This document shows positions 26,126-34,962 of a DNA stretch of 52,080 nt, piece by piece. Position 1 is the stretch's first letter, and each line of letters opens with the position of its first letter. Position numbers and translations under genes: made by a program. Below the pieces are notes generated by a model. The model had not been told where the DNA came from. It saw nothing but the letters and a program-made list of their open reading frames with translations, and made no database searches. Source of the stretch: an uncultured Lachnospiraceae bacterium (GTDB lineage: Bacteria; Bacillota; Clostridia; Lachnospirales; Lachnospiraceae); assembly GCA_946405625.1 (NCBI GenBank), contig CAMJHQ010000024.1:1-52080 (forward strand), read 5' to 3'.

Positions 26126-26344
26126 TTATTCCATCATATCAAGAATGTCCTGAACAGTCTCAAGAGCCTTGATATCATCGCTCTTAATAGTCTTTCCGAA
26201 CTCATCATCCATGAGTACGATAAGTGAAAGCTTTGCAATCGAATCAAACTCATCTATATCTGCAAGCTCCATATCAGGCTCAAGTGAACCCTCATCCATA
26301 TCAAATGTCTCCTCAAGAAGCGCTAATTTTTCCTCTGTTGTCAT
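26126..26344 (-). CDS. Acyl carrier protein, copy 2
   Basis: 72 residues from the chosen start. The carrier serine is Ser35 in DEFDSIAKLSLIVLMDDEFG, slightly different from the canonical DSL. The frame starts earlier (26365), but that ATG overlaps the GAGAGGAG site, so the ATG nine bases after it is preferred. The sequence is clearly divergent from the neighbouring ACP. Holo-form requires a phosphopantetheinyl transferase, and none is in the window. It is 23 bases after the SDR gene. Confidence 0.9.
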   Translation of the reverse strand: MTTEEKLALLEETFDMDEGSLEPDMELADIDEFDSIAKLSLIVLMDDEFGKTIKSDDIKALETVQDILDMME

Positions 26345-26367
26345 AGTGTAAATCTCCTCTCTCATTA

Positions 26368-27117
26368 TTATGACAGCGCGCCGCCGTCATATATAAATGT
26401 ACTGCCTGTTATAAACTTTGCCGCATCGGAAAGCATATAACAGATTGCATTACCTGCATAATCTACCGGAATTACTCCGAGATACTGCTCTCTGAGCAGT
26501 TCTTCGTTATTTCCTCCGGACTCCAGGAAGCCCTTATACATATCTGTCTCAACCATTCCGAATGCAATAGTGTTAACTCTTATATTCTTTGCTGCCAGCT
26601 CCTTTGCATAAGGATGTACAACCGCATTCATAGCACTCTTTGCAGCGGAATATGCTCCCTGTGTCTTATTACCATGTATTGAGGCTACTGAGGATATTCC
26701 CAGATAGCTTGCTCCTTCATTGGAATTTTTTCTTGCAGATGCAGCTCTTATCAGTTCTGAAAATGCAAGAAAATGTATCTTCAGATTATCCATCAGAAAG
26801 TCCGGCTTTGTAAGCTTGACCGGTCTGTTAAGTCCGATTCCCGCAGCATGAACAAGACCGTCAAGTGGTCCGTCCTTCAGAACAATTTCCTTCACCAGAT
26901 CCTGAATACCTTCTGTATCATTCAGATCATATATATAGAAGCTATGTCCATCTCCCTCGAGAAGTCCGATGGTTTCCTTAAGCTTATCTTCACTTCTTGC
27001 TATAAGACTGATCTTAGCTCCAAGTTTGCTTGTCTGAACTGCAGCCGACCTTCCTATTCCTGCCGAGCCGCCTGTAATAAGTATATGTTTTCCCGATAAA
27101 TCCATAGGATTAATCAT
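26368..27117 (-). CDS. SDR oxidoreductase, FabG-like, copy 2
   Basis: 249 residues. The cofactor loop is TGGSAGIGRSA (14-24), followed by the LVHAAGIG segment. The catalytic region is SVASIHGNKTQGAYSAAKSAM with Tyr and Lys of YxxxK in place, and the C-terminal ITGSTFIYDGGALS is typical of FabG-like enzymes. It overlaps the ketosynthase by eight bases, so it may reduce its 3-keto product to a 3-hydroxyacyl-ACP. GGGGGAG is six bases before the ATG. It is only distantly related to the SDR at 22038. Confidence 0.9.
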   Translation of the reverse strand: MINPMDLSGKHILITGGSAGIGRSAAVQTSKLGAKISLIARSEDKLKETIGLLEGDGHSFYIYDLNDTEGIQDLVKEIVLKDGPLDGLVHAAGIGLNRPVKLTKPDFLMDNLKIHFLAFSELIRAASARKNSNEGASYLGISSVASIHGNKTQGAYSAAKSAMNAVVHPYAKELAAKNIRVNTIAFGMVETDMYKGFLESGGNNEELLREQYLGVIPVDYAGNAICYMLSDAAKFITGSTFIYDGGALS

Positions 27118-28189
27118 GGCTTACTCCCCCATCTTTAAAATAATCATCGGTATATATTATCGGGAAGATATCCTTCTTCTGTATCTCAGTATAAACAACT
27201 CCCCATGATAGTCCGATACCGAATCCGCACATCAATTCCCTTGAGGTGCCTTCAGTTTCATCATTTCCGTATATATCACATAATGTAAGCGGAATAGATG
27301 CACCGCTTGTATTGCCGAATCTATCTATTGTTTCCGGAATCTTATCCATCGGAATCTTGGTCTTCTTGGATATCTGCTTAAACATCATACGGTTTGCCTG
27401 ATGAAGTACAAGATGATCAAATTCTTCGATACCATTATCGGCAACAAACTTCTTAATAAGCTTCGGAACCTGAGAAATAGAGAACACAAAAACATCTGTT
27501 CCGTTTATATATCCATCATAATCAGATCTGATATTTCCGTCTCCCCACACCGTTCTCTCATGACTGCCGTTTCTGTTCCTGTATCCACCCGAAGGCATGA
27601 TTATTGACTTAAATCCTTCTCCGTCAGTCATCAATTCACCGATGATCGATGCACCTTCACTCTTGACCAAAAGAGTGGCTGAGCCCGCATCACCAAACAG
27701 CATATGCTCGGATTTATCCTCCGGTGAATTTGTCTTAGTACAGGTATCACCATTGAGTAGGAGTGCCTTTTCTATATTCAGGCTGTTCATCATCGCACCT
27801 GCAATATTTATACCATATACAAATGCCGAGCATCCCAGATTAACATCAAATGCAAGACAATTCTTCTCAAGGCCGAGTCTTTTATGAAGAACGCATGCTG
27901 TAGCAGGAAGCCTGTAATCAGGCGTCTGCGAAACAAAAACCAGAAGTCCTATCGAGGACTTATCTATCCCCTTCTTCTGAATGACATCTTCAGCTGCCAC
28001 ATAACAGAGATCCGATGCTGTCTGCTCTTCAGGAGTTCTGTATGAAGATTCAACTCCTGTAGTCTCTATAAAGCTGTCAACATACTCCTGTCCAAACTTA
28101 TCATAAAAATCCTTCGTCAGAACCTTATTATCCGGAACTGCACATGATATACCGTTTATTGCTATATTTTCCAGTCTGAACTCTGCCAT
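27110..28189 (-). CDS. FabH-like ketoacyl-ACP synthase III, copy 2
   Basis: 359 residues. The catalytic residues are Cys120 in NLGCSA, His263 in LHQAN and Asn293 in FGNTS, so it is intact. It is colinear with the copy at 19242 over nearly the whole length (same spacing around Cys120), indicating an old duplication. The difference in the starter pocket region suggests different substrates. It is coupled to the SDR behind it by an eight-base overlap and lies seven bases after the GNAT gene. Confidence 0.92.
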   Translation of the reverse strand: MAEFRLENIAINGISCAVPDNKVLTKDFYDKFGQEYVDSFIETTGVESSYRTPEEQTASDLCYVAAEDVIQKKGIDKSSIGLLVFVSQTPDYRLPATACVLHKRLGLEKNCLAFDVNLGCSAFVYGINIAGAMMNSLNIEKALLLNGDTCTKTNSPEDKSEHMLFGDAGSATLLVKSEGASIIGELMTDGEGFKSIIMPSGGYRNRNGSHERTVWGDGNIRSDYDGYINGTDVFVFSISQVPKLIKKFVADNGIEEFDHLVLHQANRMMFKQISKKTKIPMDKIPETIDRFGNTSGASIPLTLCDIYGNDETEGTSRELMCGFGIGLSWGVVYTEIQKKDIFPIIYTDDYFKDGGVSHD

Positions 28190-28195
28190 CCGTAT

Positions 28196-28762
28196 CTATT
28201 CTCCCTGAGTTTTCATCTTCATGTCGTACATTTTATCGATCATTTTCCTGATCTTCTGCACAGTACCGTTCTCTTCGGCGATATTCTGCTCAAAGTAGAG
28301 AGCTCTATGGGTTCCTCTCATCTCATCCCTCATATATATACCGCCTCTTTTAATCGCATCACTTATATGCTTGGGATTATTATCATATATTACATAGCAT
28401 GTCCTGCTTATGCCAAGCACTTCAATACAAAACTTATTCATCAGAAAGCCGACTTCCAAAGTTTCCATAGGTTCGCCTATGTTGACCTCTCTTCCGACCT
28501 CTGCTATATCCGTCCTAATATCATAAACACCTATAAGGCCGATTCTCTCACCCTTCTTATTAAGTACCACAAAATAATAATCATCCGGCTTCTGCATCTG
28601 ATTTTCAATATATCTTCTCTGAGCATCTACAGACTCTGCAAGCTGACCAACCGTATCCTTATTTCTCTTATCTGCTCTGATATTATATGAAAACTCTGCA
28701 TCTTCCGGAGTGATACTTCTGAGATCTACAAATTTTCCAACAATAACCTTATCGTATACCAT
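28196..28762 (-). CDS. GNAT-family acetyltransferase (RimJ/RimL type)
   Basis: 188 residues. It resembles the RimJ/RimL/SpeG group: the opening KFVDLRSITPEDAEF, YYFVVLNKKGERIGLIGVYDI, the central VNIGEPMETLEVGFLMNKF, and VIYDNNPKHISDAIKRGG, where the acetyl-CoA loop and the substrate lid are expected. It is the first gene of the long minus-strand run, about 140 bases from the divergent YfhO gene. It could N-acylate an amino sugar with a group delivered by the acyl module. The target is not visible in the sequence. Confidence 0.8.
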   Translation of the reverse strand: MVYDKVIVGKFVDLRSITPEDAEFSYNIRADKRNKDTVGQLAESVDAQRRYIENQMQKPDDYYFVVLNKKGERIGLIGVYDIRTDIAEVGREVNIGEPMETLEVGFLMNKFCIEVLGISRTCYVIYDNNPKHISDAIKRGGIYMRDEMRGTHRALYFEQNIAEENGTVQKIRKMIDKMYDMKMKTQGE

Positions 28763-28801
28763 ACAAGCCCCACTGATTACTATACCTCAAGACTACTCTA
28801 G

Positions 28802-28810
28802 ATTTTAACA
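28802..28810 (-). promoter_or_regulatory. Extended -10 promoter for the long minus-strand run
   Basis: The minus strand reads TGTTAAAAT (extended -10, TGnTAAAAT), about 40 bases before the GNAT start at 28762. The sequence 17 bases further upstream (TTTATT) is a poor -35. It would start transcription of the acyl module and perhaps of the sugar cassette behind it. Confidence 0.5.
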
Positions 28811-28862
28811 CATATTCACATAAAAATAAACATTTACCCATCTGTGATTTGAGAATAAATTG

Positions 28863-28871
28863 TGATATAAT
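28863..28871 (+). promoter_or_regulatory. Extended -10 promoter for the YfhO-like gene
   Basis: TGATATAAT is a perfect extended -10 (TGnTATAAT), 31 bases before the ATG at 28903. The ribosome binding site AAGAGGT lies at 28889-28895. It is back to back with the minus-strand promoter, so a shared regulator is possible in the 140-base gap. Confidence 0.6.
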
Positions 28872-28902
28872 CAAAGATATTTTTGTCTAAGAGGTAAAAC
28901 AC

Positions 28903-31900
28903 ATGCTAAACATTAAAAAAATCAATATTCCAAAAAGATTAATATACATTTTATCTTTTATAATTCCGTTCATTACTGTTATAGTCGGCCTGATTGCCGG
29001 CGGCTTTGCCCCCTTCGGTTCCAAAAATCTTCTGACAGCCGGCGGCTATGACAAGATAGTCCCTTTCTTTCATGAGTTTTACGACAGATTCCATTCAGGA
29101 ACATTATTTCAGTATAGTACAAGAGTCGGTCTCGGTTATGATTTTACAACTGTAATTACCTATTACTTATCAGATCCGACCAACTTTATCGTACTTCTTT
29201 TCCCAAAAACTGCTATGCTTGCCGTACTCAACCTGATCTTTGCCGTTAAAGTCGGCGCTTCAGGCCTTTTTATGGTGCTCTTCTTCTCTTATCGTTCAAA
29301 GATAAGAAAAATAGAATCCAATCCTTTTATGATCATTGCATTATCGTCAGCTTATGCACTTTCATCATATATGATGAGTTACGGAATAAATCTTTCTTAT
29401 ACCTCTGCCATAGCTCTATTCCCTCTTATTATGATGGGAATAGATAAGATATTCTATGAAAAAAAGTGGATTACCTATGCTGTAAGTATTACTCTTGCAA
29501 TATATTTCAATTTCTATATATCTATGATCATATTTACATTTTCAATAATCTATCTCTTTATTCTCGAATATAAGGATACGTCTCACTGTATTTCTACTTT
29601 ATTACATAAATTACTTAGTGACGTTCTCGCCTTTGGCGCGTCATTTATAATCATATATAATACCGTAACAAGCTCATTCTTTAAGGCCGATATAAATACC
29701 GGTTTCTATGGTCATGGTATGTACTCGAGTTTCTGGAACACTGTAAAAATGGGACTTACCCGTTCTCTTCCATATCAATTGACTGTTGATTCCAACGGTG
29801 TAAATATATTTGTCGGAACCCTGGGACTTATGGTCATACTACCATTCTTAATGAACAAAGGCCTGAAATTATCCTATAGAGTTAAAAATCTTCTACTCTT
29901 AAGTTTACTGATTATCGCCTGCTATTCAATTACATCAAATTATTTCTTTAATTTTTTCTACCTTAACATTGAAGATAAGGCCTTCTTTGGGTTTATAATA
30001 TGCTTCCTTCTTATAAGTATATGCTTTGATACACTTGCCAAGATAGATTATGTAAGACAGCGCTATATAGGTATTTCTTTCATCATTTCCGCTGCAATTG
30101 TCATAATGTCCATGCTTTTCTGTACAGGTTATGACACTATGACACCATTTATTACCTCACTTGAATTTCTGCTGTTCTACCTTTTAGCAATACTTGTTTA
30201 TAAACAGAAGAATATCTCCGGAGAGATATTTCATATACTTATATGTCTTCTTCTTGTATTCGAGCTGATATCAAATTCTTTTATATCATTGAAAGCACTT
30301 GGTAACCGATCCGAAGCATATGAACAGTCAACCACCTGCACAATCAACAGAGGAATTGACTATATTCATACTGTAGATCCTGAATCACGTGTATTTGTAT
30401 ATGATCATATCAATTCGACTTCTACTCCTATGTCTAATATGATAAATGGTTATGATTATATAATTGCTCAGAAGGATGTGGATATGGATTCATATCTTCA
30501 ACTAATGGACAATATCAATGACTACTCTATATATAAAAACCCATATAGTTTTTCCAAGGGTGTATGTATAAGTAAAAATCCCGACGACTATACATATAAT
30601 CCATCCTATCCTTATACAAGTGCTAACATTCTTGCAGAGGATGTTTTTGGTTCAGGTACTCTTTTTTCAGAGATTTCCGGAGGAGTTGCTAAAAGTATAG
30701 ATCCGTATACCGGAAAAACAATACTGGTTTTCAATGTCGATGAAACCGGTGAGATATATTCCAACTTAATCAGGAAAACTCTTCACTTTACGGCTGATTC
30801 AACTGACGAAAGTTATATAATTCCTCTCGACGAATCCCTACTCACCAAACGCGAAAGATATTTTTCGGGAGAAATAAAGAAGCTAAATATTGACTCCCTG
30901 GATTCAATCTACAATGAATATAAGAATAAAGATGCATATTCTTTCAATGATTCAACTGTATTTAGAATCCTTCCAATCTCCGACTTCACAAAATGGAGTA
31001 CCGATAACGGCACCATCTCTCGAGTAAATATATCGGGAGATGACCTTGTATGCCTTAAAACTGACAATAATTCTGCTTTCAATCTTACCTTTGCTCCTAA
31101 CCACCTATATGTGGGTGCTATCGTAAGTCTTATTTCGCTGCTCATTTTTGTGGCTGTTACGCTTGTAACAAAGAAAACAAAAAACACAGAGCAGACTGAT
31201 AATAAATTATATAAATTCGTTGACCGACATAAAGATCCTATATTAGTATTTATTATTTCATCAGTGGGATTTATTGCAATACTTATGTACACATGCTGTG
31301 TTCCTTTCGGTCAGAAATCCTTTGTCTCATCCGATGGATTTGTTCAGGGATATCCCTTGAACACGTACCTATTCGGAAAGCTTTATAATAATGATTTATC
31401 ATTACTTAATTATCAAATCGGATTCGGAATCGATAATTTTGTGCTTTTCTTCTCATCTCTCGTTCAGCCTTTTACTTGGATAATGTATATATTCAAAATA
31501 CCGATTAATATTTTCACAATGAATCTCTGTATCTATTCAAACTTTATACTGGTATTTTTATTTATGTATTTATACCTTACCAAAAGGCCATCTGCCAAGA
31601 CGCGTCCATTAAGCAGACTGACTATATATACTTGCGTTATTGCTTATTCATTATCAACATATATTATTGCCTATTTCCCTCTATTCCAGGGAATACCTTA
31701 TCTTCTTCCTTTAGTTCTTCTGGTAACAGAGAATCTATTATATAGAAAAAAGGTGTTACCATATATTTTGGTAATGGCATACTTAATGATGCAACAAAAT
31801 TACAGTGCATTCCTCGTATGTGAATTCCTCGTTCTCTTCTTCTTTATTAGTGATTTTGAGAGCATTAAGGATTTCTTCATGAAGGGCTTCCGTTTTGCCC

Positions 31901-33906
31901 TTTCATCCATACTGGCTGCCGGAATTGCCGCAGTCGGACTTCTTCCTTTCTACTTCTTTACAAGACAGTCGGCATATGCTGCAAACGATGCAAAATTAAC
32001 ATTTTCATTTGATCAGACAATTCTTAAATCTTTATATGATTTTGAGTTTTTACATGTCATAGAACCTGTTACAGATAATGATTACAGAGCAAATACATAT
32101 TGCGGACTTCTTCTGCTTCTTGTTTTAGCTCTTTATATATGTATTAAGAAAATTAAACCATCTGTTAGAATCCGTACAATCCTTCTGGTATTACTCCTGT
32201 ACTTCTCTTATGGTAACAGCCTTATGAACTTTATACTGCATGGGTTCCATAAGCAGGTAATGGTTCCGAACAGATTTTCATTATATTTTATTGTGCTTCT
32301 GATACTTATCTTTATAGAAGTAATTGAAAATTTCAAAACTCTCAATACAAAGAAGGCTATAATATCTGTGTCCACATGGTATGCTATACTCACTGTGGGA
32401 TTTTTAGTTCTTAACAAATCTCATTATGATATGTCTGCTATTTCAACTATTATGATTTTATCTCTTTATCTTGCATTAATTATTTTTTATCTGATAAAGA
32501 AGACACCTTTGGTAAAGAAGGCACTCTTGTATCTGACTATTGCCGAAGTTATGGCCAATGCTTATCTCATCAGTTTCATATCTATAGGACAGGTAGCATC
32601 ATTTGCCGATTCAAGTATGGAACAGACAAAGAAGCTGGCTGCGGAATATGGCTGCGGCAATGATAAGTTGATGAAGACCGAATTGCTCAACTACTTGTTA
32701 GTTAATGGTTCTTGTATGACTGATGTAAATTCAATTACATATTTCAGTTCAATTACCACAAGATACCAAACCGACTTATCGTTATACTATAGCTTAAATA
32801 CAGGCTCAAATATGATTGAATTCAAGCAGGGAAATCCACTTGCAAATCTGATGCTTTCTGTTAAGTACTTAATGACATCTGATTATAATGATTATATTGA
32901 ATTACCTTCATATTATGATAAGGTTGTCAAGGAAGGGGATGTAACATTATACGAAAACAAATATAGCCTTGATCCGGGAATCTTTATACCTGGCAACGGT
33001 GAATATGTACCTTATCAAAATCTGGATCAGGATACCTTTGATACTCTTAAATTTCAAAATGATATAACTAACAATATATTCTCAAAAGATATCTATAAGA
33101 TACTTGACAAAGATAAAGGTGAAGTAACATATGAAATCGATGAAGAAGAATCTCTTGACGGCGTTACAAATGTAAATATTAAAGTATCCGAAGATATCGA
33201 AGGATATACATACATCTCATATCATACAGCAATTTTCTACTTAGGTATTTCAAAACTCGGTGAAGTAGATGAATATGATATGGATCTTGGTCATCTTTTC
33301 AACAAATCAGATACTGAATTCAAAGAACTCACCGTCGGTGTATTAGACATAGATAATCTTGCAGAATTACATGATACTCTTGCTCAAAACACTGCTACAG
33401 ATCTTAAATATGGATTTAATACAATAACCGGAAATATAAACGCTCCGTCTAATGGTACGGTATACTTCTCACTACCGGCCTACCCTACATGGGAAGTATA
33501 TGTTGACGGACAAAAGACCGAATGGTTTACTTATATGGCAGGAATCGGAATACCCGTAGAAAGTGGAAACCATTCCATCAAGCTTGTTTATCATACTCTC
33601 GGCCTTAAGGAAGGTATGATAATTTCAGGTGTATCGATATTGATTCTTCTCGGATATATCTTTATATCAAAGAAAAAACGTCATTCCAATAAGCCTGAAA
33701 CTAAGGATTCAGAGACTGATGAGAATATTTCTGATGATTCTGAGGCTGTTGTTGATGATTCTAAAATATTTGATGATTCAGAGTTTGGTGATGAAAAATC
33801 TGAAATAACTAATGATATTGAATCCGAGGATAATGTTACTGATTCCTCACATACTGATGGGCAAACAATCATTGATAAGGAATCCGATACAAAAGCAGAT
33901 GAATAA
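28903..33906 (+). CDS. Tandem YfhO-like membrane protein (double length)
   Basis: 1667 residues, about twice the usual YfhO length. Unit 1 (about 1-770) and unit 2 (about 771-1595) each begin with a membrane helix and the motif of a substrate-facing loop. In unit 1 it is LLTAGGYDKIVPFFHEFYDR at about 43-62 and in unit 2 FVSSDGFVQGYPLNTYLF at about 808-825. Each continues with about a dozen helices and an extracytoplasmic domain. Unit 2 ends with the family motif AYPTWEVYVDGQKTEW and a last helix. Unit 1 lacks that beta-domain motif but ends with a helix. Residues 1610-1667 are an acidic D/E/S tail. YfhO of Bacillus works with a CsbB-like GT2 in teichoic acid glycosylation. The local GT2 at 18298 could be such a partner. 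Confidence 0.88.
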   Translation: MLNIKKINIPKRLIYILSFIIPFITVIVGLIAGGFAPFGSKNLLTAGGYDKIVPFFHEFYDRFHSGTLFQYSTRVGLGYDFTTVITYYLSDPTNFIVLLFPKTAMLAVLNLIFAVKVGASGLFMVLFFSYRSKIRKIESNPFMIIALSSAYALSSYMMSYGINLSYTSAIALFPLIMMGIDKIFYEKKWITYAVSITLAIYFNFYISMIIFTFSIIYLFILEYKDTSHCISTLLHKLLSDVLAFGASFIIIYNTVTSSFFKADINTGFYGHGMYSSFWNTVKMGLTRSLPYQLTVDSNGVNIFVGTLGLMVILPFLMNKGLKLSYRVKNLLLLSLLIIACYSITSNYFFNFFYLNIEDKAFFGFIICFLLISICFDTLAKIDYVRQRYIGISFIISAAIVIMSMLFCTGYDTMTPFITSLEFLLFYLLAILVYKQKNISGEIFHILICLLLVFELISNSFISLKALGNRSEAYEQSTTCTINRGIDYIHTVDPESRVFVYDHINSTSTPMSNMINGYDYIIAQKDVDMDSYLQLMDNINDYSIYKNPYSFSKGVCISKNPDDYTYNPSYPYTSANILAEDVFGSGTLFSEISGGVAKSIDPYTGKTILVFNVDETGEIYSNLIRKTLHFTADSTDESYIIPLDESLLTKRERYFSGEIKKLNIDSLDSIYNEYKNKDAYSFNDSTVFRILPISDFTKWSTDNGTISRVNISGDDLVCLKTDNNSAFNLTFAPNHLYVGAIVSLISLLIFVAVTLVTKKTKNTEQTDNKLYKFVDRHKDPILVFIISSVGFIAILMYTCCVPFGQKSFVSSDGFVQGYPLNTYLFGKLYNNDLSLLNYQIGFGIDNFVLFFSSLVQPFTWIMYIFKIPINIFTMNLCIYSNFILVFLFMYLYLTKRPSAKTRPLSRLTIYTCVIAYSLSTYIIAYFPLFQGIPYLLPLVLLVTENLLYRKKVLPYILVMAYLMMQQNYSAFLVCEFLVLFFFISDFESIKDFFMKGFRFALSSILAAGIAAVGLLPFYFFTRQSAYAANDAKLTFSFDQTILKSLYDFEFLHVIEPVTDNDYRANTYCGLLLLLVLALYICIKKIKPSVRIRTILLVLLLYFSYGNSLMNFILHGFHKQVMVPNRFSLYFIVLLILIFIEVIENFKTLNTKKAIISVSTWYAILTVGFLVLNKSHYDMSAISTIMILSLYLALIIFYLIKKTPLVKKALLYLTIAEVMANAYLISFISIGQVASFADSSMEQTKKLAAEYGCGNDKLMKTELLNYLLVNGSCMTDVNSITYFSSITTRYQTDLSLYYSLNTGSNMIEFKQGNPLANLMLSVKYLMTSDYNDYIELPSYYDKVVKEGDVTLYENKYSLDPGIFIPGNGEYVPYQNLDQDTFDTLKFQNDITNNIFSKDIYKILDKDKGEVTYEIDEEESLDGVTNVNIKVSEDIEGYTYISYHTAIFYLGISKLGEVDEYDMDLGHLFNKSDTEFKELTVGVLDIDNLAELHDTLAQNTATDLKYGFNTITGNINAPSNGTVYFSLPAYPTWEVYVDGQKTEWFTYMAGIGIPVESGNHSIKLVYHTLGLKEGMIISGVSILILLGYIFISKKKRHSNKPETKDSETDENISDDSEAVVDDSKIFDDSEFGDEKSEITNDIESEDNVTDSSHTDGQTIIDKESDTKADE

Positions 33907-34160
33907 ATCTCATATAAATAACCGGCAATTGTATAGATATATAAATACAATTAACAGTAACTATAAATGAAATTATTCAATTAATATGAATACAATTAAT
34001 TTAATTGTTGAAAAAAATCGTATGATATATTACAATATTTAGAGCCTTGCGGTGTCATAGAAGTATTCTACTATATGAACATTAAAAGCAGACATCGCAT
34101 ATCATTATATTGTTATATACGGTAACTTAGTTACCAATAAAAATCTTAGGAGGAATACCA
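33907..34160 (+). promoter_or_regulatory. Promoter and leader of efp
   Basis: TTGAAA at 34008-34013 and TACAAT at 34031-34036 are spaced exactly 17 bases, a strong sigma-A promoter. The leader is about 118 bases. It contains a small perfect hairpin GGTAAC-TTA-GTTACC (34121-34135) twelve bases before the AGGAGG site at 34148-34153. I recognise no riboswitch. Upstream of the promoter the gap is simple AT-rich sequence with repeated CAATTAATT-like words; no clear terminator follows the YfhO gene. Confidence 0.7.
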
Positions 34161-34718
34161 ATGATATCAGCAGGTGATTTCAGAAATGGCGTAACAGTTG
34201 AGATAGAGGGTAACATCTATCAGATAATCGAATTCATGCATGTAAAGCCCGGTAAAGGCGCTGCATTCGTAAGAGCTAAGCTTAAGAACATTATTAACGG
34301 TGGTGTGGTTGAGCGTACATTCAGACCTACAGAGAAGTTTGAAACAGCTCATATTGATAAGAGAGATATGACATATTCATATAAGGATGGAGATCTCTAC
34401 TACTTCATGGATCCGGAAAGCTATGATATGGTTCCTGTAAACGGACATGTTATTGAAGATGATATGAAGTTTGTTAAGGAAAATGAGGTTTGCAAGCTCA
34501 TGTCACATAATGGAGATGTATTTGCTATTGAGCCTCCTATCAACGTTGTACTTGAGGTTACAGAATGTGAGCCTGGTGTTGCAGGAAACACAGCTACAAA
34601 CGCTACAAAGCCTTGTACAGTTGAGACAGGTGCTACACTTAATGTACCACTCTTCGTTAACCAGGGAGATTCAATAAAGATTGATACACGTACAGGCGAG
34701 TATGTATCAAGAGTTTAA
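34161..34718 (+). CDS. efp: Elongation factor P
   Basis: 185 residues, standard EF-P with three beta-barrel domains. It relieves ribosome stalling at proline runs. The modifiable lysine lies in [17 protein letters not shown], Lys32 at the tip of the loop. The C-terminal domain has the family signature [21 protein letters not shown]-like segment at about 130-151. The start is fixed by AGGAGG seven bases upstream. It has its own promoter and terminator and is a stand-alone housekeeping gene. Codon choice is more like highly expressed genes than that of its neighbours. Modification genes are not adjacent. Confidence 0.98.
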   Translation: MISAGDFRNGVTVEIEGNIYQIIEFMHVKPGKGAAFVRAKLKNIINGGVVERTFRPTEKFETAHIDKRDMTYSYKDGDLYYFMDPESYDMVPVNGHVIEDDMKFVKENEVCKLMSHNGDVFAIEPPINVVLEVTECEPGVAGNTATNATKPCTVETGATLNVPLFVNQGDSIKIDTRTGEYVSRV

Positions 34719-34752
34719 TTTTAATTTTCCAATAATATAATAATTCCAATTT

Positions 34753-34786
34753 GGAGTGATCAGAATAATCTGATCACTCCTTTTTT
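34753..34786 (+). terminator. Rho-independent terminator of efp
   Basis: A perfect 11-base stem (GGAGTGATCAG at 34753-34763 with CTGATCACTCC at 34770-34780) with a 6-base loop is followed by TTTTTT. Confidence 0.95.
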
Positions 34787-34908
34787 ATCTCTCTTATATT
34801 TATATTCTACAAATCTATTATCAAACCTAATTTAAATAATATATCTTATTGAATTTTCAAATCTTACTGAAATATCAAATCTTATTGAAATAATTAATTT
34901 AAAAATCC

Positions 34909-34939
34909 AAAAAATAGCCCCGGCATTTCTGCCGGGGCT
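34909..34939 (-). terminator. Rho-independent terminator of the pilus operon
   Basis: A perfect 10-base GC-rich stem (34916-34925 with 34930-34939, AGCCCCGGCA/TGCCGGGGCT) with a four-base loop is followed on the minus strand by ATTTTTTGG. It lies 24 bases after the stop of the 2197-residue gene and faces the efp terminator. The stretch 34787-34908 between them is AT-rich with no other feature seen. Confidence 0.93.
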
Positions 34940-34962
34940 AAAGCTCTTATAAAGCTGATAAA

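Noticed and set aside
28849-28871. TTGAGA as a -35 partner of the YfhO TATAAT
   Set aside because: The spacing is only 11 bases; the extended -10 explains the promoter better.
33928-33952. AATTGTAT/ATACAATT as a terminator after the YfhO gene
   Set aside because: The stem is AT-only, eight bases long, and no T-tract follows.
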